Program-made: the position numbers and the translations under genes
From: a virus
Length of the DNA: 37,603 nucleotides
Virus record (IMG/VR): IMGVR_UViG_3300044712_002247
Location: 1 to 37,603 of that record
Direction: 5' to 3' (one strand)
Part shown: positions 1 to 7,249 of the stretch, piece after piece
Position numbering within the stretch: position 1 is the stretch's first letter
Layout: the number at the start of each line of letters is the position of its first letter
Notes under the pieces: generated by a model
Seen by the model: only the letters and a program-made list of their open reading frames with translations
Told to the model about the DNA's origin: nothing
Database searches by the model: none

Positions 1-127
1 CAAATCACCTCATTTTTTCTTAGCTGCTTGTCTGCCTTCGCTCAAAGCAATAGCAATTGCTTGTTTTCTTGATTTGACTTTAGGTCCACTTTTGGAGCCG
101 CTTCTAAGTTTTCCCTCTTTGTACTCG
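1..127. repeat. Terminal direct repeat, left copy (127 bp)
   Basis: The first 127 bases recur without a mismatch as the last 127 bases. The join is biologically continuous: the coding region of the small protein at 10..171 is interrupted at the right edge, and the Shine-Dalgarno site of the gene starting at 37477 lies inside the repeat. The length of 127 equals a k-mer size commonly used by short-read assemblers, so it is probably assembly overlap on a circular or permuted genome rather than a true short terminal repeat. Confidence 0.97.
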
Positions 128-171
128 CCCATGACTTTTTTAATTTTACCAATTCTTATGCTCTTTCTCAT
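10..171 (-). CDS. Small basic protein, DUF6496-like (53 aa)
   Basis: This 53-residue basic protein has the pattern KVMGEYKEGKLRSGSKSGP followed by KVKSRKQAIAIALSE, which resembles a small family of unknown function (DUF6496) common in phages and bacteria. ATG at 171 is preferred because AAAGG lies 6 nt upstream; the in-frame ATG at 177 directly abuts that site. It follows the RusA-like gene by 15 bp on the same strand, and its stop codon overlaps the GAGGTG ribosome site of the next gene (37477 on the circle). Its role is unknown; position and charge suggest a DNA- or virion-associated accessory protein, which is inference. Confidence 0.75.
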   Translation of the reverse strand: MRKSIRIGKIKKVMGEYKEGKLRSGSKSGPKVKSRKQAIAIALSEGRQAAKKK

Positions 172-186
172 TTTCATCCTTTATTG

Positions 187-615
187 TTAAATATTTTCTT
201 CATCATAAGGTTCATATTTTGATATTTTTATAGATGTATGAGGGAATTCTGAATATTCCTTCCTAAGATAGATCTCATAGATTTGAGCATCATCTTCATA
301 TATATGTCCCGTCATGCAATCCAGAATGAACTTTGTCAGATTGTCTATATCTGGTTTTTTAGCATGTTTGATCTCACCTTCTTTTATGAGAAGTCTTTTG
401 ATCTTGGAAGTAGATTTTGGAATTTTTAGATAGTACAGTATCTCAACTCTTAATGCCTGTGTAATAGGTTCATGACAATACTGAGAACGTATCTGCGACC
501 TAATTCGATCTTTTTCTAATTTCTGTCGATCATACATTATAACAAAATTAGAAACTCTATGTTGTCCTGGTCGTTTCCATGCTACAGGCTCGCCTTCAAT
601 ATCAATATATATCAT
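187..615 (-). CDS. rusA: RusA-family Holliday junction resolvase
   Basis: The 142-residue protein has the RusA signature: KKPDIDNLTKFILDCMTG (residues 86-103) followed by IYEDDAQI. D89, D91 and D108/D109 match the catalytic acidic residues that bind metal in RusA. RusA enzymes are dimeric and cut Holliday junctions; phages use them to resolve recombination or replication intermediates and to debranch DNA before packaging. ATG at 615 has GAGG 7 nt upstream; a TTG one codon earlier is the alternative. It heads a leftward operon running across the circle junction to the large terminase, which fits a pre-packaging role. It diverges from the recombination operon at 738. Confidence 0.92.
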   Translation of the reverse strand: MIYIDIEGEPVAWKRPGQHRVSNFVIMYDRQKLEKDRIRSQIRSQYCHEPITQALRVEILYYLKIPKSTSKIKRLLIKEGEIKHAKKPDIDNLTKFILDCMTGHIYEDDAQIYEIYLRKEYSEFPHTSIKISKYEPYDEENI

Positions 616-686
616 CAATGCACCTCGTGTTTCACCTAATACGTCTGCATATGTTTTATTTCAATAGAAAAAATATGTTCTTGTTG

Positions 687-716
687 TTGACGAATAACAT
701 GATTAACTAAGATAAT
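687..716 (+). promoter_or_regulatory. Candidate sigma-70-type promoter for the recombination/replication operon
   Basis: TTGACG at 687-692 (5 of 6 consensus) is followed after 18 nt by GATAAT at 711-716 (5 of 6). It lies in the 122 bp gap between the divergent RusA-like and exonuclease genes, about 20 nt before the AAGGAGG site of the gene at 738. This is the best promoter-like match noticed in the window. Confidence 0.6.
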
Positions 717-737
717 CTACTGCACAAGGAGGTTGCC

Positions 738-1343
738 ATGGAAAATCAAGATATTAAAGAAGGTTATACAAGGGTATCTGAGATATTGTCTCAGTGGGAT
801 AAGTACTCAAATATTGAATCTTCTGTGTTAGAAAGAAAAAAAGACCTTGGTACTTGTGTGCATAATGCCATCGCTGGATTTTTCAACGGCATTCCATCTG
901 TTCTCACTGATGATGAAGGCGGTAAATACTTTTCTTCATTTATACTTTGGTATTCAGAGAAAAAACCCGTCATGATTGATGTTGAGATGAGGATGTATGA
1001 TGAAGATAAAATGATAACTGGATGTATAGATGCTATTTTAACATTACCGAAAGAAGATCAAATAATTTTGGTAGATTGGAAAACAAGCTACAATCCAGAT
1101 AAATTAAACTGGCCATTGCAAGCTAGTTTCTATATGAGCCTTTTAGAAAAACATGGCTTCAAAGATGTTTCAAAAGCCATTTTTGTGAAGCTAGACAAAT
1201 TCGGGAACATGCCGAAAGAATACGAGTTCCAACAGACCGAATATCTTAAAGATGTATGCTCACATGCTATTGAGACATACAATTATCAAAAACCATGGCT
1301 CGAGAAAAGGAAAAATTCAATAACAGAGGAGTATATGGAATGA
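738..1343 (+). CDS. PD-(D/E)XK exonuclease (RecB/Cas4-like phage nuclease)
   Basis: This 201-residue protein has the core of the RecB-like nuclease fold: G38-T-C-V-H42, E83, G95-C-I-D98, then VDWKTS with D113 and K115, and a following Q...Y segment (LQASFYMSLL). These are the metal-binding and catalytic positions of the family. Phage members resect double-stranded ends and work with a RecT/Bet annealing protein, which is encoded 600 bp downstream. The ATG follows a strong AAGGAGG site. Its TGA overlaps the start of the next gene as ATGA, so translation is probably coupled. The nuclease family is clear; 5'-to-3' exonuclease activity is inferred from context. Confidence 0.88.
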   Translation: MENQDIKEGYTRVSEILSQWDKYSNIESSVLERKKDLGTCVHNAIAGFFNGIPSVLTDDEGGKYFSSFILWYSEKKPVMIDVEMRMYDEDKMITGCIDAILTLPKEDQIILVDWKTSYNPDKLNWPLQASFYMSLLEKHGFKDVSKAIFVKLDKFGNMPKEYEFQQTEYLKDVCSHAIETYNYQKPWLEKRKNSITEEYME

Positions 1344-1600
1344 CTATGAAAGTGCTCTTAATATCGTCTGAAAGAGGAAGAAATTTATTCTGCCCCAATT
1401 GTGAACTCAGTGCCATTTTGATGGAGTTCAAATCTAAAGGCAGGAAGCATCTTATATATTTTTCTCTTACAGATATTCTCACACTCATTAGGTATGGATG
1501 GGAAGTTCACTACAAGGGAACTAGAAACAAAATGATTGATGCCCTTGGAGCTATTTACGACGACAAAGAAAAGAAGAAATCAAAAGATCAAGATGAATAA
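1340..1600 (+). CDS. Hypothetical protein with one Cys-x2-Cys (86 aa)
   Basis: The start is the ATG inside the ATGA overlap with the exonuclease stop; AGAGGAG lies 8 nt upstream. The product MTMKVLLISSERGRNLFCPNC... has one CPNC pair near residue 18 and a Lys/Asp-rich tail (EKKKSKDQDE). No family was recognised. Its place between the exonuclease and annealing protein makes a recombination accessory role possible, but nothing in the sequence proves it. Confidence 0.7.
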   Translation: MTMKVLLISSERGRNLFCPNCELSAILMEFKSKGRKHLIYFSLTDILTLIRYGWEVHYKGTRNKMIDALGAIYDDKEKKKSKDQDE

Positions 1601-1604
1601 ACAA

Positions 1605-1629
1605 GGGAGAGCGATTGGGTCACTCTCCC
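1605..1629 (+). other. Stem-loop between recombination genes
   Basis: GGGAGAG (1605-1611) pairs perfectly with CTCTCCC (1623-1629) around an 11-nt loop, followed by ATTTTAT. It starts 5 nt after the 1340..1600 gene and ends 35 nt before the next ATG. It could be a weak intrinsic terminator or an mRNA processing or stability element; the T-tract is short, so partial read-through would be expected. Confidence 0.55.
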
Positions 1630-1664
1630 ATTTTATCATCGAAAACAGCAAAGAAAGGAGATCA

Positions 1665-1880
1665 ATGCTGATGACACACAATATAAGTTCACAAAAAGAT
1701 TATGTCCATATAGACGAACTGGTAGCAGATAGTTTATGTGAATATGACGCTCCATCAGAGCAAGATATTTTTAAAATGTACGCTTTGTTTTTATTGAAGG
1801 AATCCTACGAAAAAATATCTGACGATATGTCTGGAGTAGATCCCCAGTATTACAGAACACTCTACAAAGTGTACTCTTAG
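1665..1880 (+). CDS. Hypothetical acidic protein (71 aa)
   Basis: ATG at 1665 is chosen because AAAGGAG sits 4 nt upstream (10 nt from a second in-frame ATG at 1671). The frame stays open upstream but lies under the preceding gene and hairpin. The product is acidic and apparently helical, with DELVADSLCEYDAPSEQDIF followed by a Tyr-rich C-terminus. No family was recognised. It lies directly before the RecT/Bet gene on the same strand and is probably co-transcribed with it. Confidence 0.65.
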   Translation: MLMTHNISSQKDYVHIDELVADSLCEYDAPSEQDIFKMYALFLLKESYEKISDDMSGVDPQYYRTLYKVYS

Positions 1881-1948
1881 AATACTTGTATTAAAATATT
1901 TATTTTTATAAACGGTGATTATTTCACAATCCTTGATGGAGGAACAAA

Positions 1949-2779
1949 ATGAGCGCAGTATCAAAAATCGAAGTGGCAGACTTTAAAATGCCAGCTCAAA
2001 GAATGAAGTTTAGCAACGAAGAAATGGCTTTGCTAAAGAAAACAGTATTACCTAAGAACTGTTCACCAGAAGAAGCAGAAATGTTCGCTATGGTATGTAT
2101 ACAGTCCGATCTTAACCCATTCGTTAAAGAAATCTATTTAATGGATGTAGGCGGCAAGAACGTATATGTAATTTCAATTGGCGGTCTTCGAAAGATAGCT
2201 AGAAAGACTGGAAGATTTTCTCCTGGAAAAGAGCACCAATGTCTTAGAGACAAAGAAGGCAAGCTGATTGGTGTCAGAGCATTTATGTTATATAAAAGCC
2301 CATTAGGCTGGAGAGAGCTTTCTGAAACAGCTATGTTATCTGAATATGCAGGAAGAGGCGGTAACTGGAAAATCATGCCAGAAACCATGCTCGATAAATG
2401 TGCTCAGGCAAAATTGATCAGGCGCTGTTTGCTTGAAGATGTTGATGTAAACATCGACCAGATATATTTCCCTGAAGAGCTTGACCATGCCAGAAAAGCT
2501 GCAAAAGAAGAAGAGGGGATTAATGAAGTAGGGCAAGTCATTGTCGATGAAGTTCCAGAAGCCAAAGAACTTCTCGATGACAACGAGCTTATGGAATTAG
2601 CTGGAGAAACCATCCAAGCTTTGGGTGTTCCAGAAGACCAAAAGTATTCCATGTTCTTGTGCTTGAAAGATTGGCAAAATAAGGTAGCAAAGCCAATCAT
2701 GGATGTTGTCTTAGCCAAAAGACAGAATCCTCAAGAGTTCTTGCAGATCTTCAACAGATGGAAGGCAAAGAATATTTAG
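1949..2779 (+). CDS. bet: RecT/Bet-family single-strand annealing protein
   Basis: The 276-residue product has the Bet/RecT core: a segment with SDLNPFVKEIYLMDVGGKN, then VISIGGLRKIARKTGRF and a later SEYAGRGGNWKIMPETMLDK. These match the conserved core of phage Bet-type recombination proteins. Such proteins form rings or filaments on single-stranded DNA and anneal complementary strands produced by the partner exonuclease, here the gene at 738. The C-terminal third is acidic (EEEGINEVGQ..DEVPEAKELLDDNE), as is common where these proteins contact SSB or other partners. ATG at 1949 has GGAGG 7 nt upstream. Confidence 0.93.
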   Translation: MSAVSKIEVADFKMPAQRMKFSNEEMALLKKTVLPKNCSPEEAEMFAMVCIQSDLNPFVKEIYLMDVGGKNVYVISIGGLRKIARKTGRFSPGKEHQCLRDKEGKLIGVRAFMLYKSPLGWRELSETAMLSEYAGRGGNWKIMPETMLDKCAQAKLIRRCLLEDVDVNIDQIYFPEELDHARKAAKEEEGINEVGQVIVDEVPEAKELLDDNELMELAGETIQALGVPEDQKYSMFLCLKDWQNKVAKPIMDVVLAKRQNPQEFLQIFNRWKAKNI

Positions 2780-2791
2780 TGATCACAAAAC

Positions 2792-2815
2792 GGGCGGGAG
2801 ACTTACATCCCGCCC
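2792..2815 (+). other. GC-rich stem-loop downstream of the annealing-protein gene
   Basis: GGGCGGGA (2792-2799) pairs perfectly with TCCCGCCC (2808-2815) around an 8-nt loop, 12 nt after the bet stop. It stands out in an AT-rich genome. There is no T-run after it, so it is not a standard intrinsic terminator; it could protect the 3' end of the mRNA. It begins a 282 bp gene-free stretch (2780-3061). Confidence 0.6.
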
Positions 2816-2824
2816 CGGGTGGTA

Positions 2825-2849
2825 TGTGTTAACAGGAGTAGATAACACA
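2825..2849 (+). other. Inverted repeat with an SD-like loop in the 2780-3061 gap
   Basis: TGTGTTA (2825-2831) and TAACACA (2843-2849) are perfect inverted repeats. The 11-nt loop holds AGGAG, and an ATG follows at 2854, but that frame is only two codons long. It may be an operator dyad or an RNA hairpin. The rest of the gap is A-rich and contains one 75-80 bp leader repeat; no protein gene was found in it. Confidence 0.4.
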
Positions 2850-2952
2850 CAGCATGAACTAGCAAAAAAAAGCCAAACTACAGCCCGAAAAAACAAAAAG
2901 TTCATACGATCGAATGGTATGAAAATCCTCGATAAAACCCAACGAAATTCAT

Positions 2953-3029
2953 AAATTTTTCAGAAATCTCTGGAGATCAAAGAGATGCTATGAGTAGAGT
3001 AGAAAGGAAAGGGCAGTATGTCGCTGCCC
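2953..3029 (+). repeat. Leader repeat, copy A, before the first winged-helix gene
   Basis: This stretch aligns with 3396..3474: AAATTTT, AGAAAT, TCTGGAG, TCAA, TGAGTAG, GAAAG and GGGCAG...CTGCCC occur in the same order and spacing. It ends in a stem-loop, AAAGGGCAG (3008-3016) with CTGCCCTTT (3024-3032) around a 7-nt loop. The copy lies about 30 nt upstream of the ATG at 3062. It is probably a duplicated 5' leader or regulatory RNA. Confidence 0.7.
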
Positions 3030-3061
3030 TTTATTGAATACATTTATCAACTGGAGGATAA

Positions 3062-3394
3062 ATGCGACACGATCATACATCAAATCACGAATTCGAATCA
3101 ACACACAAAGCATCTTTGCCACAAAAATCATATTTTCTTGTTAATAGAAATTTTTTTGAAGACAACACAATATCTATAAATTGCAGATATTTACTTATAT
3201 ATATTCTTTTAAAAACAGAAACTGACGGAATTTCAATACAAGAAATCATCTGCGAATTAGATAAAGAATTTAGCCCAAAAGAAATATATCATCTTATTGA
3301 AGAAGCTGAAAAAGCTGGATATATGAAAAAAACAAAACTCACTTGCGACTACTATATTACATGCAAGAAAAATTTAGGGATTTCAGACGAGTGA
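3062..3394 (+). CDS. Small winged-helix protein, probably replication-associated (110 aa)
   Basis: Residues about 27-90 read as a winged-helix domain: a helix (CRYLLIYILLKTE), a helix-turn-helix (SIQEIICELDKEFSPKEIYHLIEEAEKAG) and a wing (YMKKTKL..YYITC). The ATG follows TGGAGG by 5 nt. It is the first of two successive winged-helix genes, each preceded by a copy of the same leader repeat, which suggests duplication of a leader-plus-gene module. It could be a DNA-binding regulator or a minor replication-origin protein; the sequence does not decide between them. Confidence 0.7.
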   Translation: MRHDHTSNHEFESTHKASLPQKSYFLVNRNFFEDNTISINCRYLLIYILLKTETDGISIQEIICELDKEFSPKEIYHLIEEAEKAGYMKKTKLTCDYYITCKKNLGISDE

Positions 3395-3395
3395 C

Positions 3396-3474
3396 AAATT
3401 TTAGAAATTTCTGGAGTTCAAGTACCACTTTGAGTAGTTTGTGAAAGAAAGAAGGGCAGATAGTCAGTCTGCCC
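3396..3474 (+). repeat. Leader repeat, copy B, before the replication initiator gene
   Basis: Second copy of the element at 2953..3029, starting 2 nt after the preceding stop. It ends in GGGCAGA (3454-3460) paired with TCTGCCC (3468-3474) around a 7-nt loop. Stem and flanks are conserved while the loop differs (TATGTCG in A, TAGTCAG in B), and the outer AAA/TTT pairs of copy A are absent. This pattern suggests selection on structure. Confidence 0.7.
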
Positions 3475-3508
3475 AAAAATGATCCTAAACCCGACATCTA
3501 GGAACACT

Positions 3509-4435
3509 ATGAACGTCGATACTTATACACGGTTACCATCTTTAGTTACAAGAGATAAAAAACTTACCCCATCACAAAAGATGCTACTTTGTATAATCCA
3601 TGGTTTAACTAATAAATTTGGATTTTGCTGGGCCAGCAATAGATATTTATCAGAGCAAACTAATTTATCGGTTAGAATGATCCAATATAATATTGCAAAA
3701 TTGAAAAAAGAAAAATATATAATAGTCGAAATACAAAATGGACGAGAAAGGAAAATATGGACCGCGGCAACATGGGCATATCGAGATAAGTACATAGAAG
3801 TTGATGGGCCAGAAATCATAAATTGCAAATCAAGTAAAGAGCTAGATCAACTGGTTCCCATGGATGGAACGCGTTGCATGGATGGTACGCATGCCATTGC
3901 ACCCTATATTATAGATATAAATAATACACAAAGACACAAAGAGGAAGCTCCCAGGGGAGACTTCCCATCTAAACCAATAAATAAATCAGGCTGCCAAAAA
4001 TGCACATGGCACAATCCACCAGAATCTCAACATCAAAAACAAGTTTATGCAAAAAAAGAACCACCAAAACCCAAAAAACCTGAAATATCACCCAAACCTA
4101 AAGAAAAAAAACAGCAGCAAGTAAGAATCTTGCTACCTGATGGAACGATTCAGCTAGAAAAACTTCCAGACAATGGGTTCATCCCAACTCCAGGTTCAGA
4201 CAAGATGGTTAAAGAATTGCAAGAAGAAGTTCTCTGTGATGCTTTCCAATGTGGCACTTCAAAATTTAGGATTCATAGAGGAGATTGGTATAGGTTTTAT
4301 GGGTTTTCTCCAGCAACAATTAGGCAAGCAGCGTATAATATTTGCAAAAGATCGAGGAACGGTGAGAAAATAAGCAATTACACAGCGTGCTTGTTAGCAG
4401 AATGTGCTAGAATTCGAAAAGCAAATAGGGGATAG
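3509..4435 (+). CDS. Replication initiator-like protein with HTH_36-type winged helix
   Basis: The product is 308 residues from ATG 3509, which has AGGA 5 nt upstream; an ATG at 3479 lies against the leader hairpin without a ribosome site. An N-terminal winged helix (LTPSQKMLLCIIHGL, then YLSEQTNLSVRMIQYNIAKL and KEKYIIVEIQNGRERKIW) matches the helix-turn-helix of phage replication initiators. A Pro/Lys-rich linker (KKEPPKPKKPEISPKPKEKK) joins it to a C-terminal helical domain that may contact the helicase. With DnaB 280 bp downstream, it probably plays the role of lambda O: origin recognition and helicase recruitment. The function is inferred from fold and neighbourhood. Confidence 0.78.
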   Translation: MNVDTYTRLPSLVTRDKKLTPSQKMLLCIIHGLTNKFGFCWASNRYLSEQTNLSVRMIQYNIAKLKKEKYIIVEIQNGRERKIWTAATWAYRDKYIEVDGPEIINCKSSKELDQLVPMDGTRCMDGTHAIAPYIIDINNTQRHKEEAPRGDFPSKPINKSGCQKCTWHNPPESQHQKQVYAKKEPPKPKKPEISPKPKEKKQQQVRILLPDGTIQLEKLPDNGFIPTPGSDKMVKELQEEVLCDAFQCGTSKFRIHRGDWYRFYGFSPATIRQAAYNICKRSRNGEKISNYTACLLAECARIRKANRG

Positions 4436-4437
4436 AT

Positions 4438-4716
4438 ATGGCAAAGAAAAAAAATTTTGGTGAAAATGTAAATGAATTAACTATGAAAATAAATAATCAA
4501 ATTGGAGAGCATTTAAATTGTAATAATAACGATAAGCTTTCAAGAGAAGATGCTTTTTATTTGATTACTGCAGCTTTGTCTAACATATTTTGTGGTTATT
4601 TGATCCTTGGTTTTAAAAATTCTGAAGATGGAAATGAGGCGGCGGCTAGATATGGACACGCTCGTTTAGATGAATCTTTTTCAAATCTATTGGAAAGCAA
4701 AAAAACACAGAAATAA
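4438..4716 (+). CDS. Hypothetical protein between initiator and helicase (92 aa)
   Basis: The ATG at 4438 lies 2 nt after the initiator stop and follows an AGGGGA site; the gene ends 2 nt before the DnaB start, so the three genes are tightly coupled. The product has a basic N-terminus (MAKKKNF) and a hydrophobic stretch (YLITAALSNIFCGYLILGF) that may be an amphipathic or membrane-contacting helix. No family was recognised. A helicase-loader role is possible by position only. Confidence 0.7.
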   Translation: MAKKKNFGENVNELTMKINNQIGEHLNCNNNDKLSREDAFYLITAALSNIFCGYLILGFKNSEDGNEAAARYGHARLDESFSNLLESKKTQK

Positions 4717-4718
4717 AT

Positions 4719-6041
4719 ATGGCAGACTTCTTTAGCAAAGACTCAGAAAGTATCTTGCTTTCTGCCATGACATATAGCGAAGAAGTCTTAGGATTCTGCT
4801 GTGAATCACTGAAGCCAGAAGATTTCTACTTCAGCGAAAACTGCATAATCTTCAAAGAGCTAGAGTCTTTCTACAAAGAGCACATCTCTCCAGATCTTCA
4901 TAAGCTCATCACGTCTTTGAAAGGAAAAGAAAAGCTAGCTCTTGCTGGGGGAATACCTGGGGTTACTGAAAGTGTTGGAAAATTCTTAAATGTCACAACT
5001 TCTGATGATGCTGAGTTTTACATCAAGAATCTCAAAGACCTTGCTACTTTAAGACAAATCCAAGCATTCAATGACATTTTGTCTAGGAAGCTCCAAGTCT
5101 GCAACGAAAAGCAAGCTGAAGATCTTATAGAGTTTTGCCAAAAAGAAAGTGATAGCTTCTTTAGCGCAAAGTTTGGAGAGATGGCACAGCCAATAGGAGA
5201 AGTTGCTAAGCAAGTAGAAAAAGAGATCATGGATGACTATGAGTCTTTAAAATCTTGTGGGTCTATAACCTCAAAGATGGGTATTCCATCTGGCTACAAA
5301 AAGCTTGATGAACTGCTAGGTGGTCTTAGAAATTCGCACTTGATAGTTTTATGTGCTAGAACGGGAATAGGCAAGACTGCTTTTGCTGTAAATCTTATGA
5401 AAAATTGCGCCATGAATGGCAAGTCTGTTGTTTTCTTTTCTTTAGAGATGAAGGCAAGTGAGATTGTTCGAAGGCTGATAAGCTGCATGTCAGAAACTCC
5501 TCTTTCAATCAACTTGGATTCAGTAGGAAAAATTGAGATCAAAGCAATACACAAGGCTGTAGAGAAAATATCAAACATGACCATCATCTGCGAAGACAAA
5601 GCAGGGATGAAGATCAATGAGATTGTCTCTAAGGCAAGAAGATACAAAGACAAGTACAAGACTGATATCATCTTCATCGATTACTTGCAGTTCATAAGAG
5701 GAATCAAGGCAGACCATAGGCATCTTGAGATTGCGGAATATACCAGACTGCTTAAAACGCTCGCCAAAGAGATTGATGTGCCAATAGTGGTATTAGCCCA
5801 GCTTGCTAGAAGAACTGAAGACAGAACGAACAACAGGATCTTTCTGTCGGATTTAAGAGAAAGTGGGTCAATAGAGCAAGATAGTGACGCAGTGATTGCT
5901 ATATCAAGACGAGATTACTATGACCCATATGACAAACCTGGAATGGCGCAGATAGATATCTTGAAAAATAGACATGGTCCATGTGGCGGACTTGAGCTTG
6001 AGTTTAAAGCAGGTATCGGTAAGTTTATAGAACCTGTGTAA
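4719..6041 (+). CDS. dnaB: Replicative DNA helicase, DnaB family
   Basis: The 440-residue product has the DnaB layout: an N-terminal helical domain (to about residue 140), a linker, and a RecA-like ATPase domain. Visible motifs are Walker A, ARTGIGKT (213-220); FFSLEMKASEIVRR; Walker B, IIFIDYLQF; the H3 segment VLAQLARRTEDR; and the arginine-finger region SDLRESGSIEQDSDAVI. It is slightly shorter than typical bacterial DnaB (about 455-470). As a hexameric 5'-to-3' helicase it would unwind phage DNA and recruit host primase and polymerase; no phage primase or polymerase was found. It follows the initiator operon with 2 bp spacing. Confidence 0.96.
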   Translation: MADFFSKDSESILLSAMTYSEEVLGFCCESLKPEDFYFSENCIIFKELESFYKEHISPDLHKLITSLKGKEKLALAGGIPGVTESVGKFLNVTTSDDAEFYIKNLKDLATLRQIQAFNDILSRKLQVCNEKQAEDLIEFCQKESDSFFSAKFGEMAQPIGEVAKQVEKEIMDDYESLKSCGSITSKMGIPSGYKKLDELLGGLRNSHLIVLCARTGIGKTAFAVNLMKNCAMNGKSVVFFSLEMKASEIVRRLISCMSETPLSINLDSVGKIEIKAIHKAVEKISNMTIICEDKAGMKINEIVSKARRYKDKYKTDIIFIDYLQFIRGIKADHRHLEIAEYTRLLKTLAKEIDVPIVVLAQLARRTEDRTNNRIFLSDLRESGSIEQDSDAVIAISRRDYYDPYDKPGMAQIDILKNRHGPCGGLELEFKAGIGKFIEPV

Positions 6042-6157
6042 ATTCGAACGGAAACGGCCATAGGATCGACTATCTAGTCAAAAGAATACAAGTACATGCT
6101 TTTGAGTTAAAAATCGATTATAGGTCATTTAAACATCATTCTGTGAGATTTTATAAT

Positions 6158-6364
6158 ATGGCGTCAAGTTGCAACATAGTCAGGGTTGGAGAACTCGAAC
6201 TAGAAAAAGTAAGTGAAAAGAAATATATCGCACATAACCACGCTGCCAAAATTCACTTAAAAGTCGGAAATAAAGATGGAGTCTATAGAACTGACGAGTC
6301 CGGAACGCCTTTTATGACAGAAACTGAGTATAAGTATTTTTTGAATAAATTAAACTCTAGATAA
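6158..6364 (+). CDS. Hypothetical protein closing the replication operon (68 aa)
   Basis: ATG at 6158 was chosen; an in-frame GTG at 6143 would add five residues, and neither has a clear ribosome site. The product has alternating charged and beta-prone segments (VRVGELELEKVSEKKYIA, KIHLKVGNKDGVYR) and ends in EYKYFLNKLNSR. No family was recognised. It is the last gene before the strong terminator at 6422. The 100 bp gap before it (6042-6157) holds no clear feature. Confidence 0.55.
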   Translation: MASSCNIVRVGELELEKVSEKKYIAHNHAAKIHLKVGNKDGVYRTDESGTPFMTETEYKYFLNKLNSR

Positions 6365-6421
6365 AATACTTTAGGTTTGATATGTAGTAGAATCGCACAT
6401 AAAATACCTTTCCTGCATTTG

Positions 6422-6455
6422 GGGCTGGGCCACTCACCAGCCCTTTCTTTTTTTC
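6422..6455 (+). terminator. Intrinsic terminator of the replication operon
   Basis: GGGCTGG (6422-6428) pairs perfectly with CCAGCCC (6437-6443) around an 8-nt loop and is followed by TTTCTTTTTTTC. It separates the rightward replication operon from the leftward genes ending at 6459. Only the plus strand has the T-tract, so it acts mainly on rightward transcripts. Confidence 0.9.
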
Positions 6456-6458
6456 AAT

Positions 6459-6698
6459 CTATTCTGGTTCAGTGTCTGACTTAAGATGCTGGTCATTTAT
6501 GCAATAAACAGCTTCTTTAAAACAGTCCATGAAATCCTCAAGATCTTCTGACATAGACATCTCAAAAAGCAGCTCTACATTTTCAGCCAAAGCTTTGAAT
6601 ACTGTGCTGTATATCTTCTTATTCTGGGTTACAGCATTGACAGAAAAATCATCTATGATTTCTTTGATTCTACTAGCTAGCTCTTTAGCATCATCCAT
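6459..6698 (-). CDS. Hypothetical acidic protein (79 aa)
   Basis: The start ATG at 6698 has GTGGAG 6-7 nt upstream. The product is acidic and predicted helical by eye (ELASRIKEIIDDF, VFKALAENVELLFEMSMSED, LEDFMDCFKEAVYC). No family was recognised. It is the last gene of a three-gene leftward island (6459-7150) between two rightward blocks, and lies 3 bp from the upstream gene. Confidence 0.65.
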   Translation of the reverse strand: MDDAKELASRIKEIIDDFSVNAVTQNKKIYSTVFKALAENVELLFEMSMSEDLEDFMDCFKEAVYCINDQHLKSDTEPE

Positions 6699-6701
6699 GT
6701 G

Positions 6702-6908
6702 TCACTCCACATTGTTGCATAAAGCTAATGGATATACTCGCTCTCTGTCTACACATGCCACTGGATACTTGGTAATCTTTTGAGATTGCGTTTCCCCGCT
6801 TTGTGTGTAGATCATCTTGATGCTTTCAGCTAGCTTTTCCCTTTGTCTTTTGTTAAGACTCTGATCAAGGATTAAATCGAATTCACTAAACTCCTGTTCG
6901 TCAAACAT
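6702..6908 (-). CDS. Hypothetical protein (68 aa)
   Basis: The start is uncertain: ATG at 6908 has GAGGAG about 11 nt upstream, while a GTG at 6920 directly abuts that site. The gene overlaps the end of the preceding gene (to 6872) by about 37 bp. The product starts MFDEQEFSEFDLILDQSLNK and has a helical middle (KRQREKLAESIKMIY). No family was recognised. Confidence 0.55.
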   Translation of the reverse strand: MFDEQEFSEFDLILDQSLNKRQREKLAESIKMIYTQSGETQSQKITKYPVACVDRERVYPLALCNNVE

Positions 6909-7150
6909 ACCTCTTCCCACTCCTCAAGGGTGTCTTGTCTTATAGAAAAATCCCTTAAATTTTCTTCTACATAGTCAACATCGACCCCAAGTGTATCGGC
7001 AATTTCCCAAATTTTGTCCATAACTTCGTTGTCAATCATCTTATCTTTTTGCCCAAGGATCTCACATACTCTCGTAGCTCTATAGTTTTTAGGAGTGTAC
7101 TTAATGATATCTCCACGCTCATACATGAAAAAGGTTAACTTGTTTTCCAT
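6872..7150 (-). CDS. Hypothetical protein heading the 7150-6459 leftward island (92 aa)
   Basis: ATG at 7150 is supported by AAAGGAGA 6 nt upstream; the longer open frame to 7183 lacks a ribosome site. The product begins MENKLTFFMYERGDIIKYTP and continues with a helical segment (EVMDKIWEIADTLGVDVDYVEENL) that could be part of a small HTH-like fold, though no known family was recognised. The divergent 160 bp region upstream (7151-7310) separates it from the terminase small subunit and should contain leftward and rightward promoters. Confidence 0.65.
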   Translation of the reverse strand: MENKLTFFMYERGDIIKYTPKNYRATRVCEILGQKDKMIDNEVMDKIWEIADTLGVDVDYVEENLRDFSIRQDTLEEWEEVCLTNRSLVNSI

Positions 7151-7249
7151 ACTTATTCTCCTTTCCTTACATACTCGTCCCAATCCGAGCTTGTTTTCGA
7201 ATAACTACATGATCTACTTATTCGACTTAATAATCAAGCTCTATATGCA

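Noticed and set aside
2792-2815. Standard intrinsic terminator after the annealing-protein gene
   Set aside because: The stem is strong but no T-tract follows, so it is listed as a hairpin only.
2854-2862. Gene starting at ATG 2854 behind an AGGAG site
   Set aside because: The frame is ATG AAC TAG, two codons only.
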